A stretch of 64,000 nucleotides of DNA from Blasia pusilla (lineage: Eukaryota; Marchantiophyta; Marchantiopsida; Blasiales). Positions 26,450 through 37,364 of the stretch are shown here, one piece after another (positions within the stretch are counted from its first letter, which is position 1; each line of letters opens with the position of its first letter). The translations under genes were made by a program, and so were the position numbers. The notes under the pieces are model-generated. The model saw only the letters and a program-made list of their open reading frames with translations, searched no databases and had not been told where the DNA came from. The stretch is from assembly GCA_050084515.1 (NCBI GenBank), contig CM114271.1, positions 23,312,001 to 23,376,000 of the forward strand, read 5' to 3'.

Positions 26450-27049
26450 TGTCACGTCTTCTAGGATAGATCGGTGGGATCTAATAGAGCGCCTTCATGA
26501 GTAGTGGAGGACACGCCCAGTAGGTCGAGGGTGACTTGCTGAGGCCCTTGGATAGATTGGTGAGATCTAGTAGAGCGCCTTGGTGAGTAGTGGAGGACAT
26601 GCTGAGTAGGTTGAGGATGACCTGCTGGGGCCCCGGGAAACCTTAGAGAGCAGGTTTCCCCTTCGTTTCGGCTCATTTGGAGCCATATTGAGGAACTTAC
26701 TATTTTAGGTAAGTACCATTTTGAGTATATGATCGACTTACTATTTTTGGTAAGTGGCCCTTGACCTCCTACATCAGGTCAAGAGCCAAGGAGGTGACTT
26801 GGGAGAATAGGTTACCATGGAGAGAGCTTGGGAGAGGAGAGGGGTATACCTCAAGGAGAGAGAGCTTGAGAGCTCATTCTCTCTTTGTTGAACCTCTTGG
26901 CATGAGGCGGCGGAGCTATGGTACCTTGCCTTGTGAGTGTAACCCAAGCCTCTCATTAGGAGAGTGGGTTTGGTTTGACATGAGAGAGAGTGCACACCTT
27001 TGAGAGCTATGGTGTGAGATGGTGGAGAGAGATTGGATCTTACTTTACA
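26450..27049 (+). repeat. R2 A1 repeat (LTR-like), 600 bp, with internal duplication
   Basis: Same as R1 A1, but about 85 bp longer because a segment starting at TAGGATAGAT/TTGGATAGAT is tandemly duplicated (about 26463-26548 and 26549-26632). It ends CTTTACA. Confidence 0.72.
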
Positions 27050-28640
27050 AAGAGAGAATGAGAGAATGAGAGAGTGAGAGAGCTTCATGGGGGAGCTCGC
27101 TGGTCACTCGCTGTTTTTGCAGGTTGGGGACCGTATTCCCCGTTGAATGGCTCATGGGAGTGCTCACCGGAGCAAGGGCTGCTTTCATTACTCTTTACAT
27201 TTGTCGATTTTTCGTGTGGAAGAGTGGCGCGCGGAAGCGCTGCCCAATTTCTGATAGGGATTGAGTATGGGGGCGGGTTGCCCCATGCTGGTGCTCTCAA
27301 GAGCACCATGTAGCTTGCTGATTTGTATTTTTACAGATGTTACATTTTCGTTGGGAGAAATCAGCGCGGGAGCGCTGCCAAATTTTGTGTAGGAGAAAGA
27401 GACATTAGGCTTTACGACAGTCCCCATCAGTTTTTACTGAAATGTCCGATTCTAAATATTTTTTGATGGTAGCATAGATCATGAAGCTGTGCACGCTGTG
27501 CAACAAACAAGTGCACAATTTGGAGTTGTGAGCAAAAAGTTATGGGCAATCTTGTAAAGCTGCCATTGCTAGGCGATTTTTAGGGTTAAATCGTGCAAAC
27601 CCTAAATCAGCCGCCACACCGGCGGCGGCCGTCGCCATCATGGTCACCGTCAATGGTTGATGGTCAACCGTCACCGTCATCGGTTGGCCATCACCATCAG
27701 CGGTCAACCGTCACTGTCAAGGGTCCACCGTCCATTGTCCACCCTTTGGGTGCCATTGCTGCCATTACGGAGTGGAGGGTCTTCCATGACGTTCGTTGAT
27801 TCCTTGACTTGCGTCGCCACCACGTACTTTGTTTTGGCCGCCACCGTCATCATAGTTTCTTCATCAACCAGTGAAGGCAAATGACCTCCGGTTATGGTAT
27901 TTGAGTTTTGATTTCATGCTGCTATGTTGTGATTGGTAGCCGCTCGACAACGATCGAGTATCGTGCCGTGACGTTTGTAGCCGCAACGCGCCGCTGATTG
28001 CTGCGCCGTGCCGCTCGTGGCCGCACCGCACCATCTCGATCGCGGAGCCGCACCGTCATTGTGGAGCAGAGTGTGGGATTATTATTGATTGAGGAGGGTA
28101 TGCCGCCGAGTGCCGCATCCCACCATCGAGGGCCGTGCCGTTCGTAGCCGTTCCGTGCCGCCTGCAACGCCGCACCGTTCCGCTGGGACCGCACTGTCTA
28201 TCGAGGAGTTTTGAGCAGCATCAGTACGGGAGGAGTATGACTTGCTGATTGGAGGAGTTGTCTCCATGATCGAGTTGGGGTCGAGATTTGCAGTTGCTGA
28301 GGAGCGACATCGACATGTGTTCAGGTTACCCATTCTGGTCCTTTACCCTGCACGTGTGAGGGATTCTGGGATTTATTTGGGGATATTGGGTGTGTGGATG
28401 CTGAGAGCATCATTTATGTATGTGGTTTAGGGGACATAGACGTGTGTGGGATGTCGGGAGTTGAGGGTAGGTTGTCGATGAGATGATAGCTTGGTCGATT
28501 TGCCGCACCACGCCGCGTGTTGCCGCACGTTACACGCCTCGGGAGAGAGAGTGTAGATCGAAAGTGCCGCATGTTTGGGATGAGTGATTGAGGGATTCCT
28601 CACGAGGTTCAGTGTGATCGGGTGAGAGGGGCACGAGGGT
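27050..28640 (+). other. R2 5' leader, non-coding
   Basis: Parallel to the R1 leader, with the same GCCGCC-rich block near 27600-28200. No long frame is present. Confidence 0.6.
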
Positions 28641-30092
28641 CATCACGGAGTCTGTTCGGGACTTTGAGAGGTGAGGTGGTGAACCCGAGAGTAGCTCTAG
28701 AGGTTTTACGCGGAGTGGCGCGAGGTTTCGAGGGTCTCCACGTGAGGGACCACCTCGACCTCCTTCTGTGTCATCGTCAGACGAGGGGGAGGGTGTAGAG
28801 GAGTTTGTGAGCACATCGCCACACATTGTGAGTGGTCCTACCAGTTGGGCGTACAAGATGGACGACCGGGGTAGAGGACGCAGAGGTTTTCAGTGCGATG
28901 AGGGGCACGATTGAGTTGCACGATTTTATAGCGAGTTTAGAGTTGGTGCGACTCCTGGGCCGGCCAGAACTCTAGAGAGTTCAACCCGTTTCTGACATGG
29001 AACGGTATGTTCTAGCATTTAGAGGGGGCGCCCATGGACGAGTACCATGAGTTCTCTCAGAGATATGCATGTGAGATCGAGGCGTGGAGGCTCTACTATG
29101 ACCCATATTATGTGTCATGGACGGAGCTGTTCCCAGATGAGAAGGAGGAGTCAGGAGAGGCTACTGCCTCTTCCACTAGTGACGTTTTAGGAGGGGTCAC
29201 TCGCATGGGAGCAGTTGCACCGTCTAGTCGCGTTCGTCTCAGGTTCAACCCTCTGGTTGAGTTCTTTGCTGAGTTGAGGGCGAGCTACCAGGGGGTACGG
29301 ACGGAGAAGTTGCGGAGCATCCACGACTTCCAGAGGCACTCGGGTGAGAGTTTGCGTGAGGCTTACACTCGCTTGCGCCGGTTGATCAACGTCACTCAGG
29401 GGGTGATAGAGGCTCAGGCTATCCAGTCATGGTATGCGATGCTGGACCGGACCCTACGGACACGAAAAGTGCGGGGGGGCTTCTTATGAACACCTCCCCA
29501 CGTTGAGAGATGTTTTTAGGACCGCCGAGAACATTGAGCGCAACATGGCCGAGGAGAGCGTAGCCACCATGGGATCTGGCGAGAGCAATCACGATTATGC
29601 ACCACCTGCGGCAAAACGTGGACTCGAGATAGGTCGATGCGGGCACCACGAGCTCAAGGAGGATACCGAGAGGCCGTGCCACAGAGACCTGCGCCTTCAT
29701 ATGCGGCTTAGCAGCAGCCGCCTACTTTTACTTGTTGGTCATGTGGTGGAGCCCATCATCAACGCGATTGCACTCATCAGGGTCATGGACGTGTGCCTCA
29801 GCATGGAGGAGGAGATGGTGCTGCACCAGGAGGTTATCTGTGTGACTATTGTCAGAGGTATGGTCATACACGCGCCAGGTGTTTTAGTTTACATCCTGAG
29901 TTACGTCTGGACCGAGGGCCAGAGAGGGCACCAGAGCGAGTAGCCGGTCCGGGTGGGCCTAGAGATCGTGCACCAGGTGGTCCCGTTGGGGGACGAGGAG
30001 CTGGAGTTGCCCGACAGGGTGGTGGAGCTGCCCGTGGAGGAGGTAGAGTCCTACCACCTAGACACGCCGAGGGAGATGCCTTTGGGACGTGA
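28641..30092 (+). pseudogene. R2 gag, broken
   Basis: The best frame is 29034-29489: a retrotransposon gag capsid region with YHEFSQRYACEIEAWRLYYD, VEFFAELRASYQGV and ESLREAYTRLRRLINV. 29793-30092 has the intact second knuckle CDYCQRYGHTRARC and an Arg/Gly-rich tail. The first knuckle region (29640-29790) is in another frame. Frameshifts near 28900 and 29470 break the gene. It is more readable than the R1 copy and serves as the reference for family I gag. Confidence 0.78.
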
Positions 30093-30689
30093 GGTGGGAT
30101 GATCGCCGATGGGAGATACAACAACTATAGGAGCAGATTGCCGCTATGGCATTGAGGTTACCCGATGTCGGATCCGTGGCATCGACATCATATGGAGCGC
30201 CGAGATCCGGAGGATCCTGGATGGATGTGTGGGGTTGCCGGATGGAGGCCGCCGCAAGACGCTGGCGTGGAGCGGTGCAGAGTTGGATCCACGAGGATGG
30301 GGGAAGATGAGATGCACTAGGCTTCCTCAATCTTTCACGTTGTCGAGCGATGAGGACCCCATCGATGGGTCCTCATCAAAGTTCTTGGAGAGTTGGTAAT
30401 GTTGTTGGTGTGCAAGCACGGAGGGCGATGGGAGAAGCGAGTGTGCGACTCCTATTGTTGATGCTCGGGAGGGCATGTGTCGAAGCACGTTGTTGGGGCG
30501 GCCACCGGGGGTACCGCACTCCTTTATTTTCCGCTTCCGATGTTGTGGCGTTTTTACGCCGCTGGGCTTTTTGGCTGGCGCTTCACTATGTGAGCGCGGA
30601 GTTGGAGTTCTTGCATCACGTTCAAGGTGATTGCAGAGGAGGTGATGGACCTGCCCTTGGAGCGGATGCTCGGGCCGCCCACATAGATT

Positions 30690-31260
30690 CATGGCAAAGT
30701 CTGCGGTCGCTAGGATGGCGGAGATGCCCGCTAGACCCGCGATAGAGCGTGCCATGGCTTCTTCTGGTGTTGTGTTGCTCGATAACCGAGGAGAGGTCTT
30801 CCGGTTGGTGAGTCCCGGAGGTAGAGCTTTTAGTCATGGCAGCGCCTTGTTGGATTCAGAGCACAACCCTTGATGTTGGGGAAAGCGTCATTCAGAGGAT
30901 TGGGCTTGACGAGAGCCGATGTGGAGTGTTGTCCATTTCGGATCTGAGACATCCTTGGGTGGAGCGAGTACCACACGTATATCACTTCGATAGGAGGTGG
31001 TGGTGAGATTCGCCGGGACATCCTGAGATGATTCCGTGGTGCGCGCCAAGGCGATAGTGACGATCTTTGAGTCCTACAACGTCTTGGTTGGTGGAGCGAT
31101 GTTATACCCGATGGGGTTTTTCCTGGATTCTTGGGAGGAGTCGGCCCTCTGAGACCAGGATGGCGTCGGTGATGGGCGCCTTAGCTCATTACCCGTTCGA
31201 TTCACAGTGCGATGATCGAGCAACGGCGAGAGAGATGGCGACCTTAGCAAAGATTTAGCG
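30690..31260 (+). pseudogene. R2 protease region, heavily decayed
   Basis: The region matches the R1 protease at DNA level: GCCTTGTTGGATTCAGA..GCACAACCC near 30841-30867 is the Asp-Ser-Gly site with a frameshift. MARPAIERAMAS-like sequence precedes it, as in R1. Small deletions throughout destroy the frame. Confidence 0.6.
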
Positions 31261-31499
31261 GTGCCATCACTTGGCCTAGTGATTTGATTGAGGACATGTC
31301 CATGCAGAGGATACTCCCGTTCGACATTTCTATGGAGAGGAGTGTTATGGTAGCGCATCATTCCGTGGAGGAGAGGTGCGCCTGGGGCTCGACTTAGAGC
31401 TTCAACGACGATTGGAGATCTTGACGTCGGCACCGCATGGAGCGAGGCGTTTGCACCAGAGCGTGACGGGTCTGAGGAACCCAAGGTAGCGGGGAGTGC

Positions 31500-31582
31500 T
31501 ACGATGACACCCTTGGATACTACACCCATTGTGTGGTTTACCCCGGAGGAGGGTATTCGAGTGTTAGATCTCTTTGGAGGGA
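31500..31582 (+). pseudogene. R2 C5 methyltransferase, N-terminal fragment (motif I)
   Basis: TPLDTTPIV, then PEEGIRVLDLFGG: the S-adenosylmethionine-binding motif I of C5 cytosine methyltransferases. It is cut by R3 directly after the Gly pair. The domain resumes at 41225. Confidence 0.75.
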
Positions 31583-31950
31583 TGTCATGACCATACGGAT
31601 TATGTCGTAGAGTATAGTGTGCTAGTAGAGGCCATTCCTTATGTAGGACCGTGGTGGCTTGGTAGAGATGCGGTTCCATACATAGGGTTGGGGGTTACTC
31701 AGTTGGGGGTGAGTTTCCCAATAGGGCCCACTCTTAGGTTGGAGGATATAAGGTGGAGTGCACTCAAAGAATAGTCAGTTCTTTGAGTTGAGCCTGTTGC
31801 GTTGGGAGTTAGCCTTGGTAGTGAGTAGAGCTCTTGGCTATGGTGTTTCCCGCAAGCTTTGATCTAGATTCTCCCATCGTGGAGTGGGTTTGGCTTGATT
31901 GTATGTGATTGTAAACGTGTTTTATGACAGTAGGTCTTTCACGGATTTCA
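31583..31950 (+). repeat. R3 A1 repeat (LTR-like), 368 bp
   Basis: Starts TGTCATGACC and ends GGATTTCA. It is repeated at 40755-41121 (A2) and at 52027-52394 (R5). It contains a TATAA at 31747-31751. Confidence 0.85.
31747..31752 (+). promoter_or_regulatory. Candidate TATA box in R3 A1
   Basis: TATAAG within GGAGGATATAAGGTGG, about 160 bp into the A repeat. It is conserved in A2 (near 40919) but changed to GATAAAG in R5. The position suits an LTR-type promoter; this is inference from sequence only. Confidence 0.45.
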
Positions 31951-33327
31951 CTCAAAGAAGCGGAGTAGATCGATGGTAGCCGATTGTAGATCAAGAGGGA
32001 TCTGGTTAGGGTTGATTGTGTACTCAGCCGTGGATGTTCGCGGCTTGTTGCCTATGTTGGAGGTGTGAATCAGGTGCGTGGTTGCTTGGGAAAGAAGCGC
32101 CTTGCTGAGAACTTTCCAACGCGCTGTAGATCGCCGGATTTCGTCAAGGGAGTTGGAAGTTATCAAGCATTGAAGATTCTGGTTCGTGTTCGACAGTTTT
32201 CTGATGTGGAGAGCTTGGAGTGCGGAAGCTCTGTTGAAGTTCATCCAGATCGGGTGAGAGGTTCCTATTGCTACTTGTATTTTGATCTCATGTGAACCTA
32301 TCAGCTCGAGTGCGTGGAGCATTGCGGATTTCTGCGTGCATGAAACTTGGCGGAAGCGCTGTCGGATTTGCGGTTCTAGAGGTGTATGGACAGCAAGTTT
32401 GTCTGATTTTTAGCTCGGAGTACGGAGCTCGGTTGTAGCTGAGTTTTTGTGGGGAGATATCTATGGTGGTCAATTGAATTTTGATCGAAACAGATTTGAT
32501 TTTGGTCACGTATTTGTGAAGTAATTTCTGATCGAAATTTTGCGGACTAGCTCAAGGTCTGGCTATGGTGGACAGCGGATCGGAGGGGCTGGTTGGTTGG
32601 TGACTCGTTCATTGTTGGAGACGCCTATCCCGTTGGGGGCGCCCTGGTTGGACCTCACGCCCAAGCAAGCAAGCTTGCTTGCTTGGGCGTGAGGCAATTT
32701 TTGCAGGATTTGGGATTTGAGTTTTGCATAATTGGTCACCCATCTTTGGGCTATTCTGCCTGGAGGACGCTTAACTGCTGAGTTCTTCACTATGCCAGTG
32801 TACAGACTGTTGTAGCTCATTTGGTGCTATTCGGAGATGTGTTAGGTGCTTTATGCATCTCAAGTTTTTGGTTGATGTACCTCTAGCGCATAGTACGGTG
32901 TAGCCTCTCCATGCAGGTGATATTTTCAGGTGCTGCGAGTTCGACTAGCACGTCATCGACCCGGCGGAGTAGCTATTGCGTTAGAATTGTGTGGTGGGTT
33001 TTGTGGATTCAGAGGGCACCATGTTTGGTGGATTGTGTTACCTTGATTTCCATTTGCGATTGGAGGGTTGTCGTTGGACTTCCTGTGTTTGGATCCCCTC
33101 CATCGTGCTTCTTGCTTGCGCGCCCATTGTTAGGGTTGACGCTGATTTCCAGAGTAGTGTTACTCCTGTGTGCTACCGGTAGTGAGGCTGGAGGGATGAC
33201 GAGTAGACTGTGGGAGACTTCTTGTGGTGATGACAAGTTAGGTTGCCTACACCCATAGCTAGTAGAGCTAGAATAGTATAGCGACATCCACGTCACTTGG
33301 TAATTTGGTGGGGGTGCGGCATCGACG
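31951..33327 (+). other. R3 5' leader, non-coding
   Basis: 1.4 kb between A1 and gag, matched by 52395-53830 in R5. Only short frames are present. It contains a 42 bp perfect palindrome (32653-32694) that R5 lacks. Confidence 0.65.
32653..32694. repeat. Perfect 42 bp palindrome in R3 leader
   Basis: The left arm CCTCACGCCCAAGCAAGC plus AAG is followed without a spacer by its exact inverse. At the same place R5 has about 100 bp of unrelated sequence (roughly 53093-53190), so this is a recent local rearrangement or a variable site. Confidence 0.9.
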
Positions 33328-34753
33328 TTGGTCATCACGGAGCTGTCGGGTGGTCTGGTTGGGGACCGTGGCGCGGACAGTGGTGGTTTCACACGGAGTG
33401 GATTTAGGTATCGGCTACCTTTTCCACTTCCGACGGTTGATGAAGAGGAGGACGAGGGTGTTCCAAACACCGAGTCTTCTACGTTGTTATCGAGTGTTGC
33501 AGCTCCATTGATTTGGGACATGGACGGTGGATATGGGGCCATGAAGGGCCCACGACGATACTCGAGTGCAGTGGGTACCATTGAGTTGGAGGACTTCATG
33601 CAGGAGTTTGATACGTGGTGTGATATGCAGATGTTGCGGAACGCCACGTTGTTTACACCCTTCTTGGCTTGGAAGGGGTTGTTTCAGCACTTGGAAGGAC
33701 CACCCATGGATGATTACCATGAGTTTAGGAAGGACCATGTTGCTGAGATTGAGGCATGGAGACAATATTGGTCTCCAGGCTATGTGTCTATCACCCATGG
33801 TGGTATTGGTAGTAGTGCTCCTACTATGCCACCCAGCCCGACGCTGAGTGGTAATGAGCACGAGCCGGAGTGGGGGTACCGGTGGGGGTACTAGTGGGGG
33901 TACTAGTGGAGGTTCTAGTGCCCCACCATTGTTTAGCCCGGTTGCAGAGTTCTTCAAGAGGTTGAAGAAGAACTATCAAGGAGTGAAGACGGAGAAGTTG
34001 AGGAATCTTCAGGACTTTGAGTGAAAGACTGGTGAGAGTCTTCGTGAGGCATACACGCGTATCATGCGACGCTTGATTTCGATTACCTGGGGTGTGACGA
34101 GGATCAGCGATCGATTTTGGTATGGGATCTTGGACAGAGATTTGCGCCGTAGGGTACGTGATGCTACTCTTATGAGTGATGATTCACCCACATTGACCCA
34201 TTTGTTTGCTCTATCTGAGAAGATTGAGCTTAACATGGTGAAGGAGAGAGTGGTGACATCCGCATTCAGTAGGGATACAACTACTACTTCTCGTGTTTAG
34301 CCGCCCACCTCACAGTCTCGTAGTAGTGGTGGTGGTAGTAGTAGTGGGAGTCGTGGGGGGTACACGCGACCTCAGTCAAGTCCTAGAGGGACATTTGTGC
34401 AGAGACCATTGCCTTCATTTGCTGCCCCGCAGCAAGGACAATCATGTTGGACATGTGGAGGTGATCATGTTAGGAAGTTTTGTCCCCAAGAGGATGGGAG
34501 ACGGACTTTGGAGGATGGGCCTCAATCGGCCCCAACTCAGTGTGATCATTGCGGGAGACTAGGTCATCCTCGAGAGCGTTGCTTTGATCTTCATCCAGAG
34601 TTGAGATCAGGCCGTGGCCGTGGTGGAGTAGCTCCGAGAGGCCGAGGTGGTAGAGGTGGTAGGGGTGGTAGAGGTGGACCAGTGGTTGGAGAGCCTCACG
34701 GTAGCTACCCCTACCACTACGGCAGAGTCGCCTACTATGGTCGCCAAGATTGA
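33328..34753 (+). pseudogene. R3 gag: capsid, two zinc knuckles, RGG tail
   Basis: 33328-33894 encodes the N-terminal and capsid start (ELEDFMQEFDTWCDMQMLRN, FQHLEGPPMDDYHEFRKDH). A frameshift near 33868 in a GGT/ACT repeat leads to FSPVAEFFKRLKKNYQGVK. A TGA at 34021-34023 and a TAG at 34298-34300 follow. 34303-34753 has CWTCGGDHVRKFC and CDHCGRLGHPRERC, two CCHC knuckles of the nucleocapsid type, and an RGRGG repeat tail typical of RNA binding. One frameshift and two stops make it non-functional. The start follows the leader shared with R5. Confidence 0.85.
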
Positions 34754-35379
34754 GCAGATTGGAGCAGGTTGGCTACCATGGCTTGTATCCAAGATAGATC
34801 AGGTTTGGGAGCAAGGGCTTCCACCTCTTATGGAGGGGATGATCTCTCTTATATGGCGAGTGCAGCACAGGTTGAGGCATCAGCTGCAGTTACGAGAGGA
34901 GCCACTCGAGCGTCAGACCCACGTGGTGCTACTGTGGAGTTGGACCCACAGAGGGTGAGGGGGAGGCGGTGCCAGGCTTCCCAATCATTCTTGTTGTCCG
35001 AGGTGCTTAGGACTCCATCCATGGTTCCCACGCTGACCTATTGAGCCGGCAGTGGGGATCGAGGCATCTACATCGCGTGTAGTAGACACGGATGCAACAT
35101 CCAATGTAGTATTGCGGATGGCAACGGTGTTGGGATCCCCATTGTTTTCGCCACGAGCCGATGGCTTTAGGAGTTGACTTAGCTCTTGTATTTGATTAGC
35201 GACCACGTTGTGTGAACGTGGGGTGTTCTTGCTACACGTGTTGAGGTGGATGAGGGTGTTGCGGTGGAGCGACCCTCTATGTCGAGTAGCATTGAGTACC
35301 GGTGCTACTTGGCAGGTGCAGCGCTAAGATGGATGCATTACCAGCCCGGCCAGCCATTGATCGTGAGAGGCTTACACCT

Positions 35380-36122
35380 GGTGTATGTATGTTGGACAAC
35401 CGAGTGGGATCTTTGATTGGTGAGTCCTACAGAGGTGTATAGACCGGATAGAGTCTTGTTAGACTCGGTGCCCAACCTTTGATGTTGGGAAAGGCGGCAT
35501 GTATTGGTTTGGGTATTCGGAGGTCGAGCTTGAGCCTTGCCCATTCCAGATTCAAACATCACTTGAGGAGCCAATGATAGGTCTCAATTCATGACACGGG
35601 AAAAGTTTTTCTGATTGAGACTAGATCATGCGATTGATAGCTCCCGGTTGGGAATATCTCGGTAGTCACATCACCGTAAAGTCGTATGATGTACTAGTTG
35701 GAGGAGCGATGATTGTACCCGATGGGTTTTCGGATGGATTCTTGGGACTGAGACAACGTCTTATAGACCAGGTTGGCAATCCGGGATGGACGTATGAGCC
35801 AAGTTCCTGTGAGATTTATTTTGGGGCTCGACCAGAGGGTCTTCCCCAACAAAGATTAGCATATGTGGCTGGTTTTAGTGGAGTAGTCACTTGGCCAAGA
35901 GACTTTTGGAGGGTAATGTTTTACGCTATGGATTCTCCTGCGCATGAGGAGGTAGAGGAGGTCCCTATTTTTGCAGCAAATGGCATCCTCATCGTTGGAT
36001 GTGCCACTTTGGAGTTCAGCGGTGCACTAAGGCAGAGGCGATCGCCTAGTGCAGAGGCTTGGTGTGAGGTGTTATACCTCACAAGGAAGAGGAGGCCCCA
36101 CGGCGGTCTCCTACTACTGGCC
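35380..36122 (+). pseudogene. R3 protease region and linker
   Basis: At 35452-35500 the DNA reads as VLLDS, then after a one-base loss GAQPLMLGKA, the Asp-Ser-Gly protease site shared with R1. 35628-36125 encodes YDVLVGGAMIVPDGFSDGF, the C-terminal protease fold as in R1, followed by a linker that ends just before the methyltransferase frame. 34754-35379 between gag and protease is decayed, with only a weak match to the family I linker. Confidence 0.68.
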
Positions 36123-36125
36123 TAG

Positions 36126-37150
36126 TTGGTTATCCCTTTGGATACTACACCCATTGTATGGCAGTATCCGCCGGAGGGCATTTGTGTGTTAGATCTCTTT
36201 GGTGGGATTAGCACTAGTTTGGCGGCAGTGTTGCAGGCCGGTATTCCTGTGCGGAGATACGTGTATGTGGAGCGAGATGAGACGGCCGAGAGAGTCTCAT
36301 CCCGACATATTGGTCAGTTGATGCGGAGATATCCTGAGTTGTTGCCGCCATCAGCTATTCGTGGGTACCAGCGTGCTTTACCATCACACATTGCATTGTT
36401 GGGGGCGCAGGACCTTGAGAGGGTTGGTCTTGTGGATTTGGTGATTCTTTGGATGGCCATGTCGTGGTCATACACGTCTTTGGTCGTGGTGAGGGATTAC
36501 ATGACCCTAGGTCTCGATTGTTTTGGGAGATGTTACGGGTGTTACGACATCTTCAGTTCATCGAGCACGTGCTCAGCTTATATTCTCGAGAATGTTCCAT
36601 TGTTGGGTGACACTCGGACCCGGATGATGGCGAGTGTTCATGAGGTGCGGTCTTGATTGGACCAACGTTGTTGTTGGATGCGCTTGAAGTTGGCTCGCGA
36701 TGCACATCGCCCACGCTTGTGGTGGACAAACTTGTTGCCTAGGAGTTTCTCGTCGAGCATATGATGCAAAGGCGGGATCCTCGCCTTACAAAGTGGATAG
36801 TATCTTGATATCTTGGCGACTTTCTCAAGTGGTGAGGGTTATTGATCGGTCACCCATGGCGTGGTGAACCGTGTGGGCCACCTAGGATGGCACTACCCAC
36901 ATTTGTGAGTTTTCCGTGTCACATGCCTGAGGGAAGGTGGTCCGGCTTGTATGGGATTCTCATGGCGGCGAGTTGGTGGAGCCTAACGCTGATGAGAGAG
37001 AGCATGCGATGGGATTTACATCTTGGCGTGGGGTTGCTTCTATTTCTAAGGCTTCACGACGTCATGTGTTGGGGTCAGCCATGGACCTGAATTGTTTGAC
37101 TTGGATTTTGAGTCTTGGTATGGCGAGCGTCGACTTCGGACTATGTCTGT
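36126..37150 (+). pseudogene. R3 C5 cytosine DNA methyltransferase domain
   Basis: Motifs occur in canonical, non-permuted order. Motif I is VLDLFGGISTSLAAVLQAGI, with an acidic loop YVYVERDE (36180-36280). Motif IV, WPCRGH, with catalytic Cys TGT at 36460-36462, is read one base out of the main frame. Motif VI is YILENVPLLGDTRTRM (Glu at 36588). Motif VIII is HRPRLWWTNL near 36707-36740. Motifs IX and X are VEPNADEREHAMGF, then RRHVLGSAMDLNCLTWIL (36980-37110). The enzyme family adds methyl to carbon 5 of cytosine in DNA. The order excludes plant DRM enzymes, which are circularly permuted, and looks closer to DNMT3 or DNMT1-type layouts. It sits between protease and reverse transcriptase. 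Several single-base frameshifts break this copy, but all catalytic motifs are still present in some frame. Confidence 0.87.
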
Positions 37151-37364
37151 GGGTCTTCCACCCCTTGTAATGAGCTCGATGGCTACCGGGACGGTAGAGG
37201 CATCGGCTGGGGGCGAGGAGAGTAGTATTTTGCATCCTTGGAGTAAATGGGATGTAATGGTTGGGCATGTGGAGTTGGTTGCTCATGCTGGTAGAGGAGT
37301 TATTTGCTCAGATGATGGTGTAGCTAAGGGTGTATCATCTTGTGAGGGGGTTGCGTAGGAGCCA

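Larger units (their letters stand above)
26450..31582 (+). mobile_element. Ty3/gypsy element R2 (family I), 5' segment
   Basis: It begins with the A repeat TGTCACG, then a leader, gag and protease, and reaches methyltransferase motif I (VLDLFGG near 31563-31580), where R3 is inserted. The interrupted domain resumes at 41225 with ISTG and continues to 45290. R2 inserted into R1. Confidence 0.82.

Noticed and set aside
31074-31679. Minus-strand ORF of 201 codons across the R2/R3 border
   Set aside because: It spans an insertion junction and is antisense to protease and methyltransferase, so it is not a gene.
33009-33647. Minus-strand ORF opposite R3 gag (212 codons)
   Set aside because: It is a shadow of gag and leader sequence. 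Composition follows the antisense of known coding motifs and it shows no domain.
36126-37150. A host DNMT gene hit by the retroelement
   Set aside because: The domain is in the same place between protease and RT in two families and reads on the same strand as part of the polyprotein.
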